DNA from: Rhizobium sp. RU20A
GTDB taxonomy: Bacteria; Pseudomonadota; Alphaproteobacteria; Rhizobiales; Rhizobiaceae
Length of the DNA stretch: 64,000 nt
Direction of reading: 5' to 3'
Assembly (NCBI RefSeq): GCF_900155885.1
Contig: NZ_FTMB01000014.1
Span: forward strand, 21,243-85,242
Both the position numbers and the translations under genes were made by a program. The notes beneath the pieces are model-generated. The model made no database searches. It saw only the letters and a program-made list of their open reading frames with translations, and was not told the DNA's origin. This document shows, one piece after another, positions 8,112 to 16,418 of the stretch (the first letter of the stretch is position 1; every line of letters begins with the position of its first letter).

Positions 8112-8944
8112 TGAAGCTCGGCATCTTCGCCAAGACCTTCGAGGGAACCGACCCCGCAACCGTGCTGAACGCCGTTGCCGCGGCGGGCTATGGGGCGGCG
8201 CAGTACAACATGGCTTGTTCCGGCCTGCCGTCGATGCCGGATGCGATTTCCGATGCCGAGGCACAGGCGGTGGCCGACGCGGCCGACGCGACCGGGGTGG
8301 AGATCGTCGCGGTTTCCGGCACCTATAACATGATCCATCCGGACAGGGCCGTGCGCGAAGCGGGCCATCGTCGGCTGGAGGTCTTGGCGGCGCAGGCCCG
8401 GCGCATGGGCACGGACCTCATCACGCTCTGTACCGGCACGCGCGATGCAAAGGACCAGTGGAAGGAGCATCCGGACAATGACACGCCGGAGGCGTGGCAG
8501 GATCTTCTGGAGGCGATGCGGATTGCCATCACCATTGCCGACCGGCATGACGTCACCCTCGGTATCGAGCCGGAGCTCGCCAACGTCATCAACTCCGCCG
8601 AAAAGGCGGCGCGGCTGATCGCCGAGATGGGAAGTGAGCGCATCCGCATCGTGCTCGACCCGGCCAATCTCTTCGAGGTGGCTCCGGTAGAGGAGCAACG
8701 CCGCATCGTCTCGGGAGCAGTCGATCTCATGGCGGATCGCATCAGCATGGCGCATGCCAAGGATCGCACGCCGGAGGGCGGCTTTACCACGGCTGGCAAA
8801 GGCGTTCTGGATTACGCCCATTATCTCGGCTGCCTGAAAGCCATCGGCTTTCAGGGCAGTCTCGTCACGCACGGCCTGTCTGCCGGCGAAGCGGCCGGTG
8901 TCGCGACGTTCCTCACCGGTGCGCTGGCCGAGGGGGTGCGATGA
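8111..8944 (+). CDS. TIM-barrel sugar phosphate isomerase/epimerase family protein (second copy)
   Basis: A 277-aa AP-endonuclease-2-like TIM barrel. Metal-ligand candidates are the Glu of LGIEPEL, the Asp of IVLDPANL and the His of MAHAKD. The ATG at 8111 shares its A with the stop of the upstream dehydrogenase, and the 3' end overlaps the alpha/beta hydrolase as ATGA. It very likely acts on the product of the adjacent dehydrogenase. IolE-like dehydratase, epimerase and 3-keto-glycoside lyase activities all occur in this family, and I cannot choose between them. Confidence 0.85.
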   Translation: MKLGIFAKTFEGTDPATVLNAVAAAGYGAAQYNMACSGLPSMPDAISDAEAQAVADAADATGVEIVAVSGTYNMIHPDRAVREAGHRRLEVLAAQARRMGTDLITLCTGTRDAKDQWKEHPDNDTPEAWQDLLEAMRIAITIADRHDVTLGIEPELANVINSAEKAARLIAEMGSERIRIVLDPANLFEVAPVEEQRRIVSGAVDLMADRISMAHAKDRTPEGGFTTAGKGVLDYAHYLGCLKAIGFQGSLVTHGLSAGEAAGVATFLTGALAEGVR

Positions 8945-9747
8945 GCGCCGACAGCTTCGTCACGGCCGATGGTGTGCGGCTCCATGTGGATGCAGCGGGT
9001 GGCGGGCCTGATGTGGTCTTTCAGCACGGGCTGTGCGGTGACTGCGGCCAGACGGGCGAAGCCTTTCCGCCGGATGCGGGATTTCGGCGGCTGACCGTCG
9101 AGGCGCGCGGGCATGGGCGATCGGAGGCCGGCGATCCGGCGCGCTTTTCGATCGCACGTTTTGCGGCCGATGTCGCTGAGGTGATAGAGCAGCGGATCGG
9201 CAAGCCGGTGATTGTCGGCGGTATCTCCATGGGCGCGGCGATGGCTCTCCATCTTGCCGTCCATCGCCCCGATCTCGTGCGCGGGCTTGTTCTGGCACGC
9301 CCGGCCTGGGTGACGGCGGCGGGGCCGGAGAACATGGCGCCGAATGCCGAGGTGGGCAGGCTGCTGCAGCGCCTTGCGCCCGAGGCGGCGAAGGCCGAAT
9401 TTCTCGCTGGTCCGACCGGGCGCCGGCTTGCCGAGGAGGCGCCCGACAATCTTGCCTCCCTCACCGGTTTCTTCTCGCGCCAGCCAATCGCGGTGACGGC
9501 GGCACTGCTGACCGCGATTTCCGCTGACGGTCCGGGTGTCACTGAAACGGATCTTGCCGCCATCGGCGTGCCGACTCTCGTCATCGGCCATGGCCGCGAT
9601 GTCATCCATCCGCTTGGCCATGCCGAGACGCTCGCGGCGCGCATTCCCGGCGCCCGACTGGTCGAGATCACGCCGAAGGCCGTGAGCCGCACGCAGTACG
9701 TTGCCGATTTTCATTCCGCTTTGTCCGCTTTCCTCAGGGAGTTCTGA
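8941..9747 (+). CDS. alpha/beta-fold hydrolase
   Basis: A 268-aa hydrolase of the classical alpha/beta fold. The oxyanion strand is FQHGLCGD, the nucleophile elbow is GGISMGAA (Ser), the acid is likely the Asp of GHGRDVIHP, and the His is in the C-terminal ADFHSAL. The 4-bp overlap with the upstream isomerase gene and the 3-bp gap to the epimerase gene place it inside the operon. It may hydrolyse an ester or lactone formed by the dehydrogenase, which is inference. It is not related to the HSL-type esterase at the left edge. Confidence 0.8.
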   Translation: MSADSFVTADGVRLHVDAAGGGPDVVFQHGLCGDCGQTGEAFPPDAGFRRLTVEARGHGRSEAGDPARFSIARFAADVAEVIEQRIGKPVIVGGISMGAAMALHLAVHRPDLVRGLVLARPAWVTAAGPENMAPNAEVGRLLQRLAPEAAKAEFLAGPTGRRLAEEAPDNLASLTGFFSRQPIAVTAALLTAISADGPGVTETDLAAIGVPTLVIGHGRDVIHPLGHAETLAARIPGARLVEITPKAVSRTQYVADFHSALSAFLREF

Positions 9748-9750
9748 CCG

Positions 9751-10452
9751 ATGCCTGCACCTTCCAAGACCTGGCTTGATGATCTGCCGCGCGACCGGCT
9801 GATTGCCGAGTTTTCCACATGGTCCGCCAATCTCATGGGTCTCGCCGAGGATCTCGGGCGGGTCGAACGCCACGTCGATGTGCTGCATGTCGATGTCGCC
9901 GACGGCCACTTCGCGCCGGCCATGCTGTTCTTCCCCGATCTCGTTGCCGGTATCCGCAAGGTGTCATCCAGGCCCATCCATGTTCATCTGATGGTCGCCG
10001 ATGCCGTGCTGCTTTCGCAGATCGAGCAGTTCGCCGATGCGGGCGCCGATCTCATCAGCCTGCATGTCGAAAATGAGAGCGTCGCGAATGCCGCCCTCGA
10101 TCTCCTTGAACAGCGCGGCGTTGCCGCCGGCATGGTGCTGCGGGTCGAAACGCCGGTCGAGCGCATCCGCCCCTACGTGAAGCGCCTCAGTTTCGTGACG
10201 CTTCTCGGCACCGCCATTGGCGTGAAAGGGCAGGGGCTCGACGAAAATGCCGGCGACCGGCTGAAGGAAGCGGCTGCCATCATCGCCGGGAGCGGCGCGA
10301 CGCATCGTATCGTGCTGGCCGCAGACGGCGGCATTCGCGAACATACCGTGCCGCTGCTGCGCGGCGCCGGTGCCGAGACCGTCGTTCTCGGTTCGCTCGC
10401 CTTCAACGCGCCCTCGCTCGATGAGCGCATGGCGTGGCTTCACGCCCTCTGA
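9751..10452 (+). CDS. ribulose-phosphate 3-epimerase family protein (AlsE/Rpe-like)
   Basis: A 233-aa TIM barrel of the Rpe family. Expected catalytic and metal-binding residues are present: SANLMGL, HVDVADGHF (His and catalytic Asp), VHLMVAD (His) and AADGGI (second Asp). The loop that in housekeeping Rpe reads VNPGFGGQ is changed to GTAIGVKGQG, so the enzyme is probably an accessory epimerase for another ketose phosphate, such as allulose 6-phosphate. It is followed by a ROK kinase gene, the same pairing as alsE-alsK for D-allose in E. coli. That parallel suggests, but does not prove, a hexulose substrate. Confidence 0.82.
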   Translation: MPAPSKTWLDDLPRDRLIAEFSTWSANLMGLAEDLGRVERHVDVLHVDVADGHFAPAMLFFPDLVAGIRKVSSRPIHVHLMVADAVLLSQIEQFADAGADLISLHVENESVANAALDLLEQRGVAAGMVLRVETPVERIRPYVKRLSFVTLLGTAIGVKGQGLDENAGDRLKEAAAIIAGSGATHRIVLAADGGIREHTVPLLRGAGAETVVLGSLAFNAPSLDERMAWLHAL

Positions 10453-10465
10453 GCCGGTCGCCACT

Positions 10466-11410
10466 ATGTCACGCCTCGCCATCGGTGTCGATCTCGGCGG
10501 AACGCAGGTTCGCGCTGCCCTCGTGGATGGGGGCGGAGCGATCATTGCGCGCGCGGAGGCGGATACCGATGCGATGGCGGGCCCGCAGGCCGTGCTCGCA
10601 CAGATCGAGGCGCTTGCCCGCGGGCTTGTGGAGACGGTCGATCCGGCCCGCATCGTCGGCGTTGGTGTCTCGACACCCGGGCCGGTGGATACGCTCACCG
10701 GCGTCGCATCCGATATTCCGACGCTGGCCGGCTTTGCGGGATTTCCGCTGCTTGCGGAACTGCGCCAGCGGTTCACGCAGCCCGTCAGCCTCGAAAACGA
10801 CGGCATTGCGGCGGCGATCGGCGAATGGCAGTTCGGGGCCGGGCAGTCGCTGGATCATATGGTCTACGTGACCGTCAGCACCGGCATTGGCGGCGGCGTC
10901 ATTTCGGACGGCCGCGTGGTGCGCGGGCGAAAGGGCATGGCCGGGCATATCGGACATATGGTGCTGGTGCCCGGCGGGGCTGGGTGTCCCTGCGGCGGTC
11001 TTGGGTGCTTCGAGGCTTACGCTTCCGGCACGGCGCTCGCCCTTCGCGGCCGTGCGGCGGCTGCGGCCCATCCGGGAAGTTTTGAAGGGGTGTCCGGCGG
11101 TGCGGTCGGCGGCCGCGCCATTTTCGCAGCGGACCGGACGGGCGATCCGGTGGCGAGGCGACTGGTCGATGAGGAGGCCGAGTGGCTCGGCCGTGGTTTC
11201 GTCAACCTGCTGCATGTCTATAGTCCCGAGGCCATCGTCATGGGCGGCGGCATTGCGCAGGAGTTCGATCGGCTGCATCCGGGTATAGCGGCCTATATCC
11301 GCCAGTTCGCCATGCCGGCCTTTCGGGATGTGCCGGTTCTGCGGGCGGCGCTCGGCACGAATTCCGGCCTTGTGGGCTCGGCCGCACTCGCCTTCCTCGC
11401 GCAATCTTAA
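10466..11410 (+). CDS. ROK-family sugar kinase
   Basis: A 314-aa ROK protein without an N-terminal DNA-binding domain, so a kinase rather than a repressor. It has the ATP motif GVDLGGTQVRAALVD, the catalytic-base region LENDGIAAAIGEW and the zinc signature CPCGGLGCFE. ROK kinases phosphorylate free hexoses such as glucose, allose, fructose or N-acetyl sugars. It starts 13 bp after the epimerase gene. With the PfkB kinase, the cluster has two sugar kinases of different folds, which suggests two phosphorylation points or two substrates. Confidence 0.87.
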   Translation: MSRLAIGVDLGGTQVRAALVDGGGAIIARAEADTDAMAGPQAVLAQIEALARGLVETVDPARIVGVGVSTPGPVDTLTGVASDIPTLAGFAGFPLLAELRQRFTQPVSLENDGIAAAIGEWQFGAGQSLDHMVYVTVSTGIGGGVISDGRVVRGRKGMAGHIGHMVLVPGGAGCPCGGLGCFEAYASGTALALRGRAAAAAHPGSFEGVSGGAVGGRAIFAADRTGDPVARRLVDEEAEWLGRGFVNLLHVYSPEAIVMGGGIAQEFDRLHPGIAAYIRQFAMPAFRDVPVLRAALGTNSGLVGSAALAFLAQS

Positions 11411-11455
11411 TGGTAAGTCATTGCGCACATATTTGCGCAGCAAAAGGAGACGATC

Positions 11456-11878
11456 ATGCTCACCATCCAGCGCCTCAGCCTTGCCGATGCACGGATCATT
11501 CTGGCCGGTGCCAGTGCCAGGGCCGAGGGAATCGGGGTTCCCATGTGCATTGCGGTGACGGATGAATCCGGTCAACTGATCGCCTTCGAGCGCATGGATG
11601 GTGGCAAGGTCACGAGCACCATCATCGCGCAGGACAAGGCTTACACGGCGGCCGGCGCCAAGCGCACGACGGAAAGCTATGGCGATGTCAGCCAGCCGGG
11701 AAAGCCGGCCTACGGCATCAACAGCGCCATTGGCGGCCGGCTCATGGTCGTCGGCGGTGGCATTCCCGTTGTCGTCGGAGGTCAGGTGGTGGGCGCCGTC
11801 GGCGTCAGCTCGGGCACCCCCGCGCAGGACAGCGACTGCGCGCAGGCCGGCATCGACGCCTTCCTCGCCACACTCTGA
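11456..11878 (+). CDS. GlcG/HbpS family heme-binding-like protein
   Basis: A 140-aa cytosolic protein of the GlcG/HbpS (DUF336) family: MLTIQRLSLADARIILAGA at the N-terminus, the CIAVTDESGQLIAFERMDG strand pair and the glycine-rich GGIPVVVGGQVVGAVGVS. Members accompany many catabolic operons; some bind or degrade heme, others have no known role. It sits 45 bp after the ROK gene, behind AAAGGAG, and is the last gene of the plus-strand cluster, convergent with the hydroxyproline epimerase. Confidence 0.85.
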   Translation: MLTIQRLSLADARIILAGASARAEGIGVPMCIAVTDESGQLIAFERMDGGKVTSTIIAQDKAYTAAGAKRTTESYGDVSQPGKPAYGINSAIGGRLMVVGGGIPVVVGGQVVGAVGVSSGTPAQDSDCAQAGIDAFLATL

Positions 11879-11887
11879 AATCCCGGT

Positions 11888-12889
11888 CTAACGGACCTGA
11901 AAACCGTGGCGCAGCGGGTCGGCATCATCCACGAAGATGGTGTTGTGGCCGATGATCCGCGCCCAGCCGGCGACGCTGGGGCGGATGCCGTCATGGTCGC
12001 CGATGCGGGCCGTCGCTTCCGGGCGGCAGTCGAACAGCGTGCCGATGATGCTCTCATGCACGAAGGTCTCGCCGATTCCGAGCTGACCGCGCGCGACGAG
12101 CTGCGCCATGCGGGCGGAGGACCCCGTGCCGCAGGGTGAGCGGTCGATGGCCTTGTCGCCGTAGAAGACGGCGTTGCGGGCGCTGGCCCGCGGATCGCGC
12201 GGCCTGTCGCACCACATGACATGGCTGACGCCGGATATGCGGCTGTCTTCCGGGTGGACGGGCGCGAGCTTGTCCTGCGCTGCCTTGCGGACCAACGGGC
12301 TCAGCCGCTGGATGTCGGAGGCCGGCATGCCCTCGAGGCCCTTCCAGTTTTCCTGCGGTTCGATGATGGCGTAGTAGTTGCCGCCGTAGCTGAGATCGAG
12401 GGTGATAGGGCCGAGGGTCGGCACGTCGATCTCGACATTGCGGGCGTGGAGGTAGCTGGCAACGTTGAAGAGACGGACCTCGCGCACCCGCTCACCGTCC
12501 ATGCTGTATTCGATATCGACCTTGCCGGCGGGGGCTTCGATGGAAAGGCGTCCGGCTTCTCGCGGCGTGACCAGCCCTTCCTCGATCGCCACCGTCACCG
12601 TGCCGATGGTGCCGTGGCCGCACATGGGCAGGCAGCCACTGACCTCGATGAAGAGTACACCGATATCGCAATCCTCCCGCGTTGCCGGGTAGAGGATGGA
12701 GCCGGACATGACATCGTGGCCGCGCGGCTCGAACATCAGCGCGCGACGCACCCAGTCATGGTCGCGCTGAAAGATCTGGCGCTTTTCCGCCATGGGGACC
12801 GGCGGCAGGACGGGCCCGCCACCGGCGACGACCCGGACGGGATTGCCGCAGGTGTGGGCGTCTATGCAGAAGAAGGATTTGCGGGTCAT
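11888..12889 (-). CDS. 4-hydroxyproline epimerase / proline racemase family
   Basis: A 333-aa enzyme that interconverts trans-4-hydroxy-L-proline and cis-4-hydroxy-D-proline by a two-base mechanism without cofactor. Both catalytic cysteines are present: PMCGHGTIG (Cys90) and SPCGTGSSA (Cys253), which separates epimerases and racemases from the Thr-containing dehydratases. I chose the ATG at 12889 rather than an extension of 13 residues upstream. The usual partners (D-amino-acid oxidase, dehydratase, deaminase) are absent, so it appears as an orphan. It is convergent with the sugar cluster and probably unrelated to it. Confidence 0.88.
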   Translation of the reverse strand: MTRKSFFCIDAHTCGNPVRVVAGGGPVLPPVPMAEKRQIFQRDHDWVRRALMFEPRGHDVMSGSILYPATREDCDIGVLFIEVSGCLPMCGHGTIGTVTVAIEEGLVTPREAGRLSIEAPAGKVDIEYSMDGERVREVRLFNVASYLHARNVEIDVPTLGPITLDLSYGGNYYAIIEPQENWKGLEGMPASDIQRLSPLVRKAAQDKLAPVHPEDSRISGVSHVMWCDRPRDPRASARNAVFYGDKAIDRSPCGTGSSARMAQLVARGQLGIGETFVHESIIGTLFDCRPEATARIGDHDGIRPSVAGWARIIGHNTIFVDDADPLRHGFQVR

Positions 12890-12962
12890 GCCTGTTCCGG
12901 GGTGGTTTGGCTGGATGGAGACCTGCAAGGTACCGACCCCTCAATGACAAGGGCAAGCGGAT

Positions 12963-13643
12963 TTAAGACGACCACACGCGGGCCTCGGTGACGATGGCGA
13001 TGGACGCCAGTATGACGGCGGTGCCAGCGATGGCGAAGGCGAGGGAGACGAGAAGGAAGGCACGCACCCAGCCAACGCTCATGTCGCGCCGGAACCAGCC
13101 GATTTGCACGGCACCGTACCACACGAGCGCAAGGAGCGTTAGAATCCAGCCGGCGGGCGTTGCCCAATCGCCGCCAAACCTCAGCAGGTTGAGGCCCGTG
13201 CTGAAACCGAGGGCGAAGGGCGCCGCGACGTAGCCCTGGCTGTAGAAGGGCGAGCGCAGGGTTTCCCGGTTCAGCCGCGTTCCGCGCGCCACGATCAGGG
13301 TCACCGCCATGGAGAGGGGAAAGATGCTGAAGAGGAGAGCGCGCAGGACGAGCAGGTTCGAGTCGGAGTCGAGAAGATGGGGAAGCTCGCTTCGCCCCGC
13401 CCGCTGCAGCAGGCCGAGCTCAATCCCGTGGGAAATCAGCAGCGTGATCAGAAGGAAGAGCGGTGGGCTCAGCATATCCGCAAAGCGGTCCTCCAGCCGG
13501 TCTTCGAGCTCGGCATCCGCATAATGCATCATGCGGAAAGGCCGCGTTGTCGCCCGCCACAGGGTCAGCGGATAAAAGACCAGCCAGGAGGTTATTTCAT
13601 AGAGAAGCTCTTCGAAGGATTTCAGAAGACGCATGAAATCCAT
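12963..13643 (-). CDS. predicted integral membrane protein, function unknown
   Basis: A 226-aa protein. An amphipathic N-terminus with charged residues is followed by about five hydrophobic segments, including LFLLITLLISHGIELG, ALLFSIFPLSMAVTLIVA, GWILTLLALVWYGAVQIG and AFLLVSLAFAIAGTAVILAS. The layout resembles Yip1-like or permease-like inner-membrane proteins often called hypothetical in rhizobia, but I recognise no catalytic or transport motif. The ATG at 13643 is preferred; an alternative start 15 residues upstream would overlap nothing. Confidence 0.7.
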   Translation of the reverse strand: MDFMRLLKSFEELLYEITSWLVFYPLTLWRATTRPFRMMHYADAELEDRLEDRFADMLSPPLFLLITLLISHGIELGLLQRAGRSELPHLLDSDSNLLVLRALLFSIFPLSMAVTLIVARGTRLNRETLRSPFYSQGYVAAPFALGFSTGLNLLRFGGDWATPAGWILTLLALVWYGAVQIGWFRRDMSVGWVRAFLLVSLAFAIAGTAVILASIAIVTEARVWSS

Positions 13644-13715
13644 GATCGGCACGCTCCGTTCTCTGACGCTGACGGAGTTGTGCGTCAATTGGCTCGAGCG
13701 GGCAAGCTATAACGG

Positions 13716-13743
13716 AAAAGCCGGCCTGCGGGGGCAGGCCGGT
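13716..13743 (-). terminator. rho-independent terminator of the 74-aa gene
   Basis: On the minus strand, 10-bp arms (complement of 13734-13743 and 13720-13729, GC-rich with GGCCTGC/GCAGGCC core) enclose a 4-base loop and are followed by TTTT. It lies 44 bp beyond the stop of the small gene at 13787. Confidence 0.7.
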
Positions 13744-13786
13744 AAATTGGCTGAACACGTAAAAGACAATGAACCTCAGGTTCCGA

Positions 13787-14011
13787 TCAGTTTCCGCCGA
13801 TGGCCTGGGTCATCTCACGGGCCTCGGCGTTTCGCTCTGCGCTACGTTGGGCATATCCCCAATTGCGCTCTGCAAAGCGGTAGGCAAGCTGTTGCGCCTC
13901 ATCGGGCGTTGCGATACCGCGCAGCACTTTGCTGCGGGCGCCGCATTGCAGGAGGGCAGTCCGGCTCGCAGCGTCATATTGCACGTTCAGGTGATGTTGC
14001 GGCATATTCAT
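13787..14011 (-). CDS. small conserved-looking protein (74 aa), candidate general-stress gene
   Basis: Starts MNMPQHHLNV and is polar, rich in Arg, Ala, Glu and Gln, with no transmembrane segment or signal peptide. I do not recognise the family. Support that it is real: a near-perfect Shine-Dalgarno GGGAGG about 7 bases before the ATG at 14011, a perfect EcfG-type promoter (GGAAC-N16-CGTT) ending 35 bp upstream, and its own terminator downstream. The promoter implies induction by the general stress response. The overlapping plus-strand frame lacks these signals and has shadow-like composition. Confidence 0.75.
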   Translation of the reverse strand: MNMPQHHLNVQYDAASRTALLQCGARSKVLRGIATPDEAQQLAYRFAERNWGYAQRSAERNAEAREMTQAIGGN

Positions 14012-14045
14012 GATGGCCTCCCTCGCATCCTCGATCATACGTACG

Positions 14046-14070
14046 AACGTGCCGCAATAGGAAAGGTTCC
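14046..14070 (-). promoter_or_regulatory. EcfG (RpoE2) promoter of the 74-aa gene
   Basis: On the minus strand it reads GGAAC, 16 bases, CGTT: an exact match to the alphaproteobacterial general-stress sigma consensus. It faces the small gene, whose start is about 35 bp downstream. It is divergent from a second such promoter at 14144-14168. Confidence 0.78.
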
Positions 14071-14094
14071 GACCGATTTGAGGAATTTTCGACG

Positions 14095-14110
14095 ACGAAC
14101 GGCCGTTCGT
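14095..14110. promoter_or_regulatory. 16-bp perfect palindrome between divergent stress promoters
   Basis: ACGAACGGCCGTTCGT is a perfect palindrome of the kind bound by TetR-family dimers, roughly midway between the two divergent EcfG promoters. A T-run follows on the plus strand, so it could also form a short terminator-like hairpin, but no transcript is expected to end there. Confidence 0.4.
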
Positions 14111-14143
14111 TTTTTGGTTTCGACGTCAGTCATGTTGCAGCGC

Positions 14144-14168
14144 GGAACCTTCACGCAAGTGCTGCGTT
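14144..14168 (+). promoter_or_regulatory. EcfG (RpoE2) promoter of glgX
   Basis: GGAAC, 16 bases, CGTT: an exact match to the general-stress consensus. Transcription would start near 14177, giving a leader of about 110 bases before the glgX ATG at 14287. Topoisomerase IB would be on the same transcript. Confidence 0.78.
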
Positions 14169-14286
14169 GTAAGTCTTGAAGGTTTCCGGGGTTCCGTCAC
14201 AAATCGTTTTTTCACGCGATGCGCAGGCTGTTGCCCCGGCTGCCATCCTGCTGAACCCCTATGCTTGTTTAAACGGTGGACCCCAA

Positions 14287-16380
14287 ATGACATTTTCCTT
14301 CTCGACCCTCGATTTCGTGAAGCCCGAGCTCGGCGCCGAATTCACCGGCGACGGCGTGCATTTCGCGGTCTTTTCGGCCCATGCGGAGCAGATCGATCTC
14401 TGCCTCTTTTCGCCTGACGGGCAGGAGGAAATCGCCCGCATGCCGCTGCCGCATCGCGAAGGTGACATCTGGTCGGGCTATGTTCCGGGCCTGAAGCCCG
14501 GCCAGCTCTATGGCTACCGCGTGCATGGCCCCTACGACCCGCAGAACGGCCATCGCTTCAATCCCAACAAGCTGCTGCTCGACCCCTATGCCAAGCAGAT
14601 CGCCGGCGAAGTGAAGTGGGACAACGCGCTTTACGGCTACACGATCGGCGACGAGGCCGAGGACCTGTCCTTCGACGAGCGCGACAGCGCGCCCTTCATG
14701 GTCAAGGGCGTGGTGCAGGACCCCGCCTTCGACTGGGATGGCGACCAGGCCATCCGCCGCCCGTGGAACGACACGATCATTTACGAGGCACATGTGCGCG
14801 GCATGACCATGACGCATCCGCACGTGCCGGACGAACTGCGCGGCACCTTCCTCGGCATGTGCAGCGATCCGATCATCGAGCATCTGACCAAGCTCGGCAT
14901 CACCGCTGTCGAGGTCCTGCCGGTGCAGTACTTCGTCGATGACCGCTACCTGATCGAAAAAGATCTCAGCAACTACTGGGGCTACCAGTCGCTCGGCTTC
15001 TTCGCGCCGCAGCCGCGTTTCCTGTCCGGCAACAAGATCACCGAGTTCAAGACGATGGTGAAGCGCTTCCATGCCGCCGGCATCGAAGTGATCCTCGACG
15101 TGGTCTACAACCACACGGCCGAAGGCTCCGAGCGCGGCCCGACGCTTTCCTTCCGTGGCCTCGACAACCTCAGCTACTACCGTCTTTCGCCCGATGACCC
15201 GCGCCATGCCTATGATACGACGGGCACCGGCAACACTCTCAACGTCTCCAATCCCTTCGTTCTGCGCATGGTGCTCGACAGCCTGCGCTACTGGGTCGGC
15301 GTCATGCATGTGGATGGCTTCCGCTTCGACCTCGCGAGCACGCTCGGCCGGACGCGCCACATCGAATTCGACCGCGACGGCGCCTTCTTCGACGCGATCC
15401 GGCAGGATCCGATCCTCGCCGGCGTCAAGCTGATTGCTGAGCCGTGGGATGTCGGTGACGGCGGCTATCAGGTCGGCGGTTTCCCGCATCCGTTCCGCGA
15501 GTGGAACGACAAGTACCGCGACGACGTGCGCCGCTACTGGAAGGCCGATGGCGGCCTGGTGCCGAGCCTTGCCGAACGCCTGACGGGCTCGGCCCGCCAG
15601 TTCAACCATTCCGACCGCGGCGCTTCGACGTCGGTTAACCTCCTCAGCGCCCATGACGGCTTCACGCTGATGGACACCGTGTCCTTCAACGACAAGCACA
15701 ATGATGCGAATGGCGAGGAGAACCGCGACGGGCACTCCGACAATCATTCCGACAATATGGGTGCGGAAGGCGCGACCGAGGATGCCGGCATCAATGCGGC
15801 CCGCGAACGCCGCCGGCGCAACATGATGGCAACGCTGCTGCTCAGCCAGGGCGTGCCGATGATCCTCGGTGGTGACGAGCTCGGTAACAGCCAGGGCGGC
15901 AACAACAACGCCTATTGCCAGGACAACGAGATCGGATGGACCGACTGGAGCGGTCTCGGTACGCCCTTTTATGATTTCTGCTGCAAGATGGTGGAATTCC
16001 GCAAGGCGCACGAGGCCTTGAGGCCGGTCCGCTTCCTCAATGGCGATGCGCAGGATGGTCCGGTGCAGATCGCCTGGTATCGCGAGGATGGCGAGGCGAT
16101 GGGCGAGGCGGAGTGGAACGATCCCGAGCGCAGGTCGCTGATGGTCTATCTCGCCCGTCCGGCCGATCCGGCGCTCGGCGAGGAAGGTCTGCTCGATCAG
16201 CTTCTGCTCGTCTTCAATGCCGGCGACCAGCGCGACTACGCCTTGCCGCAACCAAACGGCGTTTCTGCATGGAGGCGGGTGCTCGATGTCGGCGGCGATG
16301 AGCCGTTCGAGGTGGCGGATGCCACCGGACCGATCGTCGTGCCGGGTGCCAGCGTGATGGCCTTCGTCCCGGCCGCATAA
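14287..16380 (+). CDS. glgX: glycogen debranching enzyme GlgX
   Basis: A 697-aa GH13 enzyme that hydrolyses alpha-1,6 branch linkages of glycogen, mainly limit dextrins after phosphorylase action. An N-terminal CBM48 domain (about 1-150) precedes the catalytic barrel with VYNHTAEGS, DGFRFDLAS (nucleophile Asp), IAEPWD (acid/base Glu) and SAHDGF (third Asp). The ATG at 14287 is preceded by GGTGGA; an in-frame extension upstream would run through the predicted transcription start. Unlike the usual rhizobial glg operon, glgP, glgB and glgC are not adjacent; glgA lies 2.5 kb away on the other strand. The promoter suggests stress-induced glycogen turnover. Confidence 0.93.
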   Translation: MTFSFSTLDFVKPELGAEFTGDGVHFAVFSAHAEQIDLCLFSPDGQEEIARMPLPHREGDIWSGYVPGLKPGQLYGYRVHGPYDPQNGHRFNPNKLLLDPYAKQIAGEVKWDNALYGYTIGDEAEDLSFDERDSAPFMVKGVVQDPAFDWDGDQAIRRPWNDTIIYEAHVRGMTMTHPHVPDELRGTFLGMCSDPIIEHLTKLGITAVEVLPVQYFVDDRYLIEKDLSNYWGYQSLGFFAPQPRFLSGNKITEFKTMVKRFHAAGIEVILDVVYNHTAEGSERGPTLSFRGLDNLSYYRLSPDDPRHAYDTTGTGNTLNVSNPFVLRMVLDSLRYWVGVMHVDGFRFDLASTLGRTRHIEFDRDGAFFDAIRQDPILAGVKLIAEPWDVGDGGYQVGGFPHPFREWNDKYRDDVRRYWKADGGLVPSLAERLTGSARQFNHSDRGASTSVNLLSAHDGFTLMDTVSFNDKHNDANGEENRDGHSDNHSDNMGAEGATEDAGINAARERRRRNMMATLLLSQGVPMILGGDELGNSQGGNNNAYCQDNEIGWTDWSGLGTPFYDFCCKMVEFRKAHEALRPVRFLNGDAQDGPVQIAWYREDGEAMGEAEWNDPERRSLMVYLARPADPALGEEGLLDQLLLVFNAGDQRDYALPQPNGVSAWRRVLDVGGDEPFEVADATGPIVVPGASVMAFVPAA

Positions 16381-16418
16381 GCTCTCGGGCCTCAAGACAG
16401 GAAAAGGCAGGTTTCAGC

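Noticed and set aside
13769..14179. Plus-strand frame overlapping the 74-aa small gene
   Set aside because: It lacks a Shine-Dalgarno sequence and runs through the glgX promoter; the minus-strand frame has promoter, ribosome-binding site and terminator.
14269..16395. Minus-strand open frame of about 700 codons opposite glgX
   Set aside because: Antisense shadow: no motifs, no ribosome-binding site, and glgX on the other strand is complete and well conserved.
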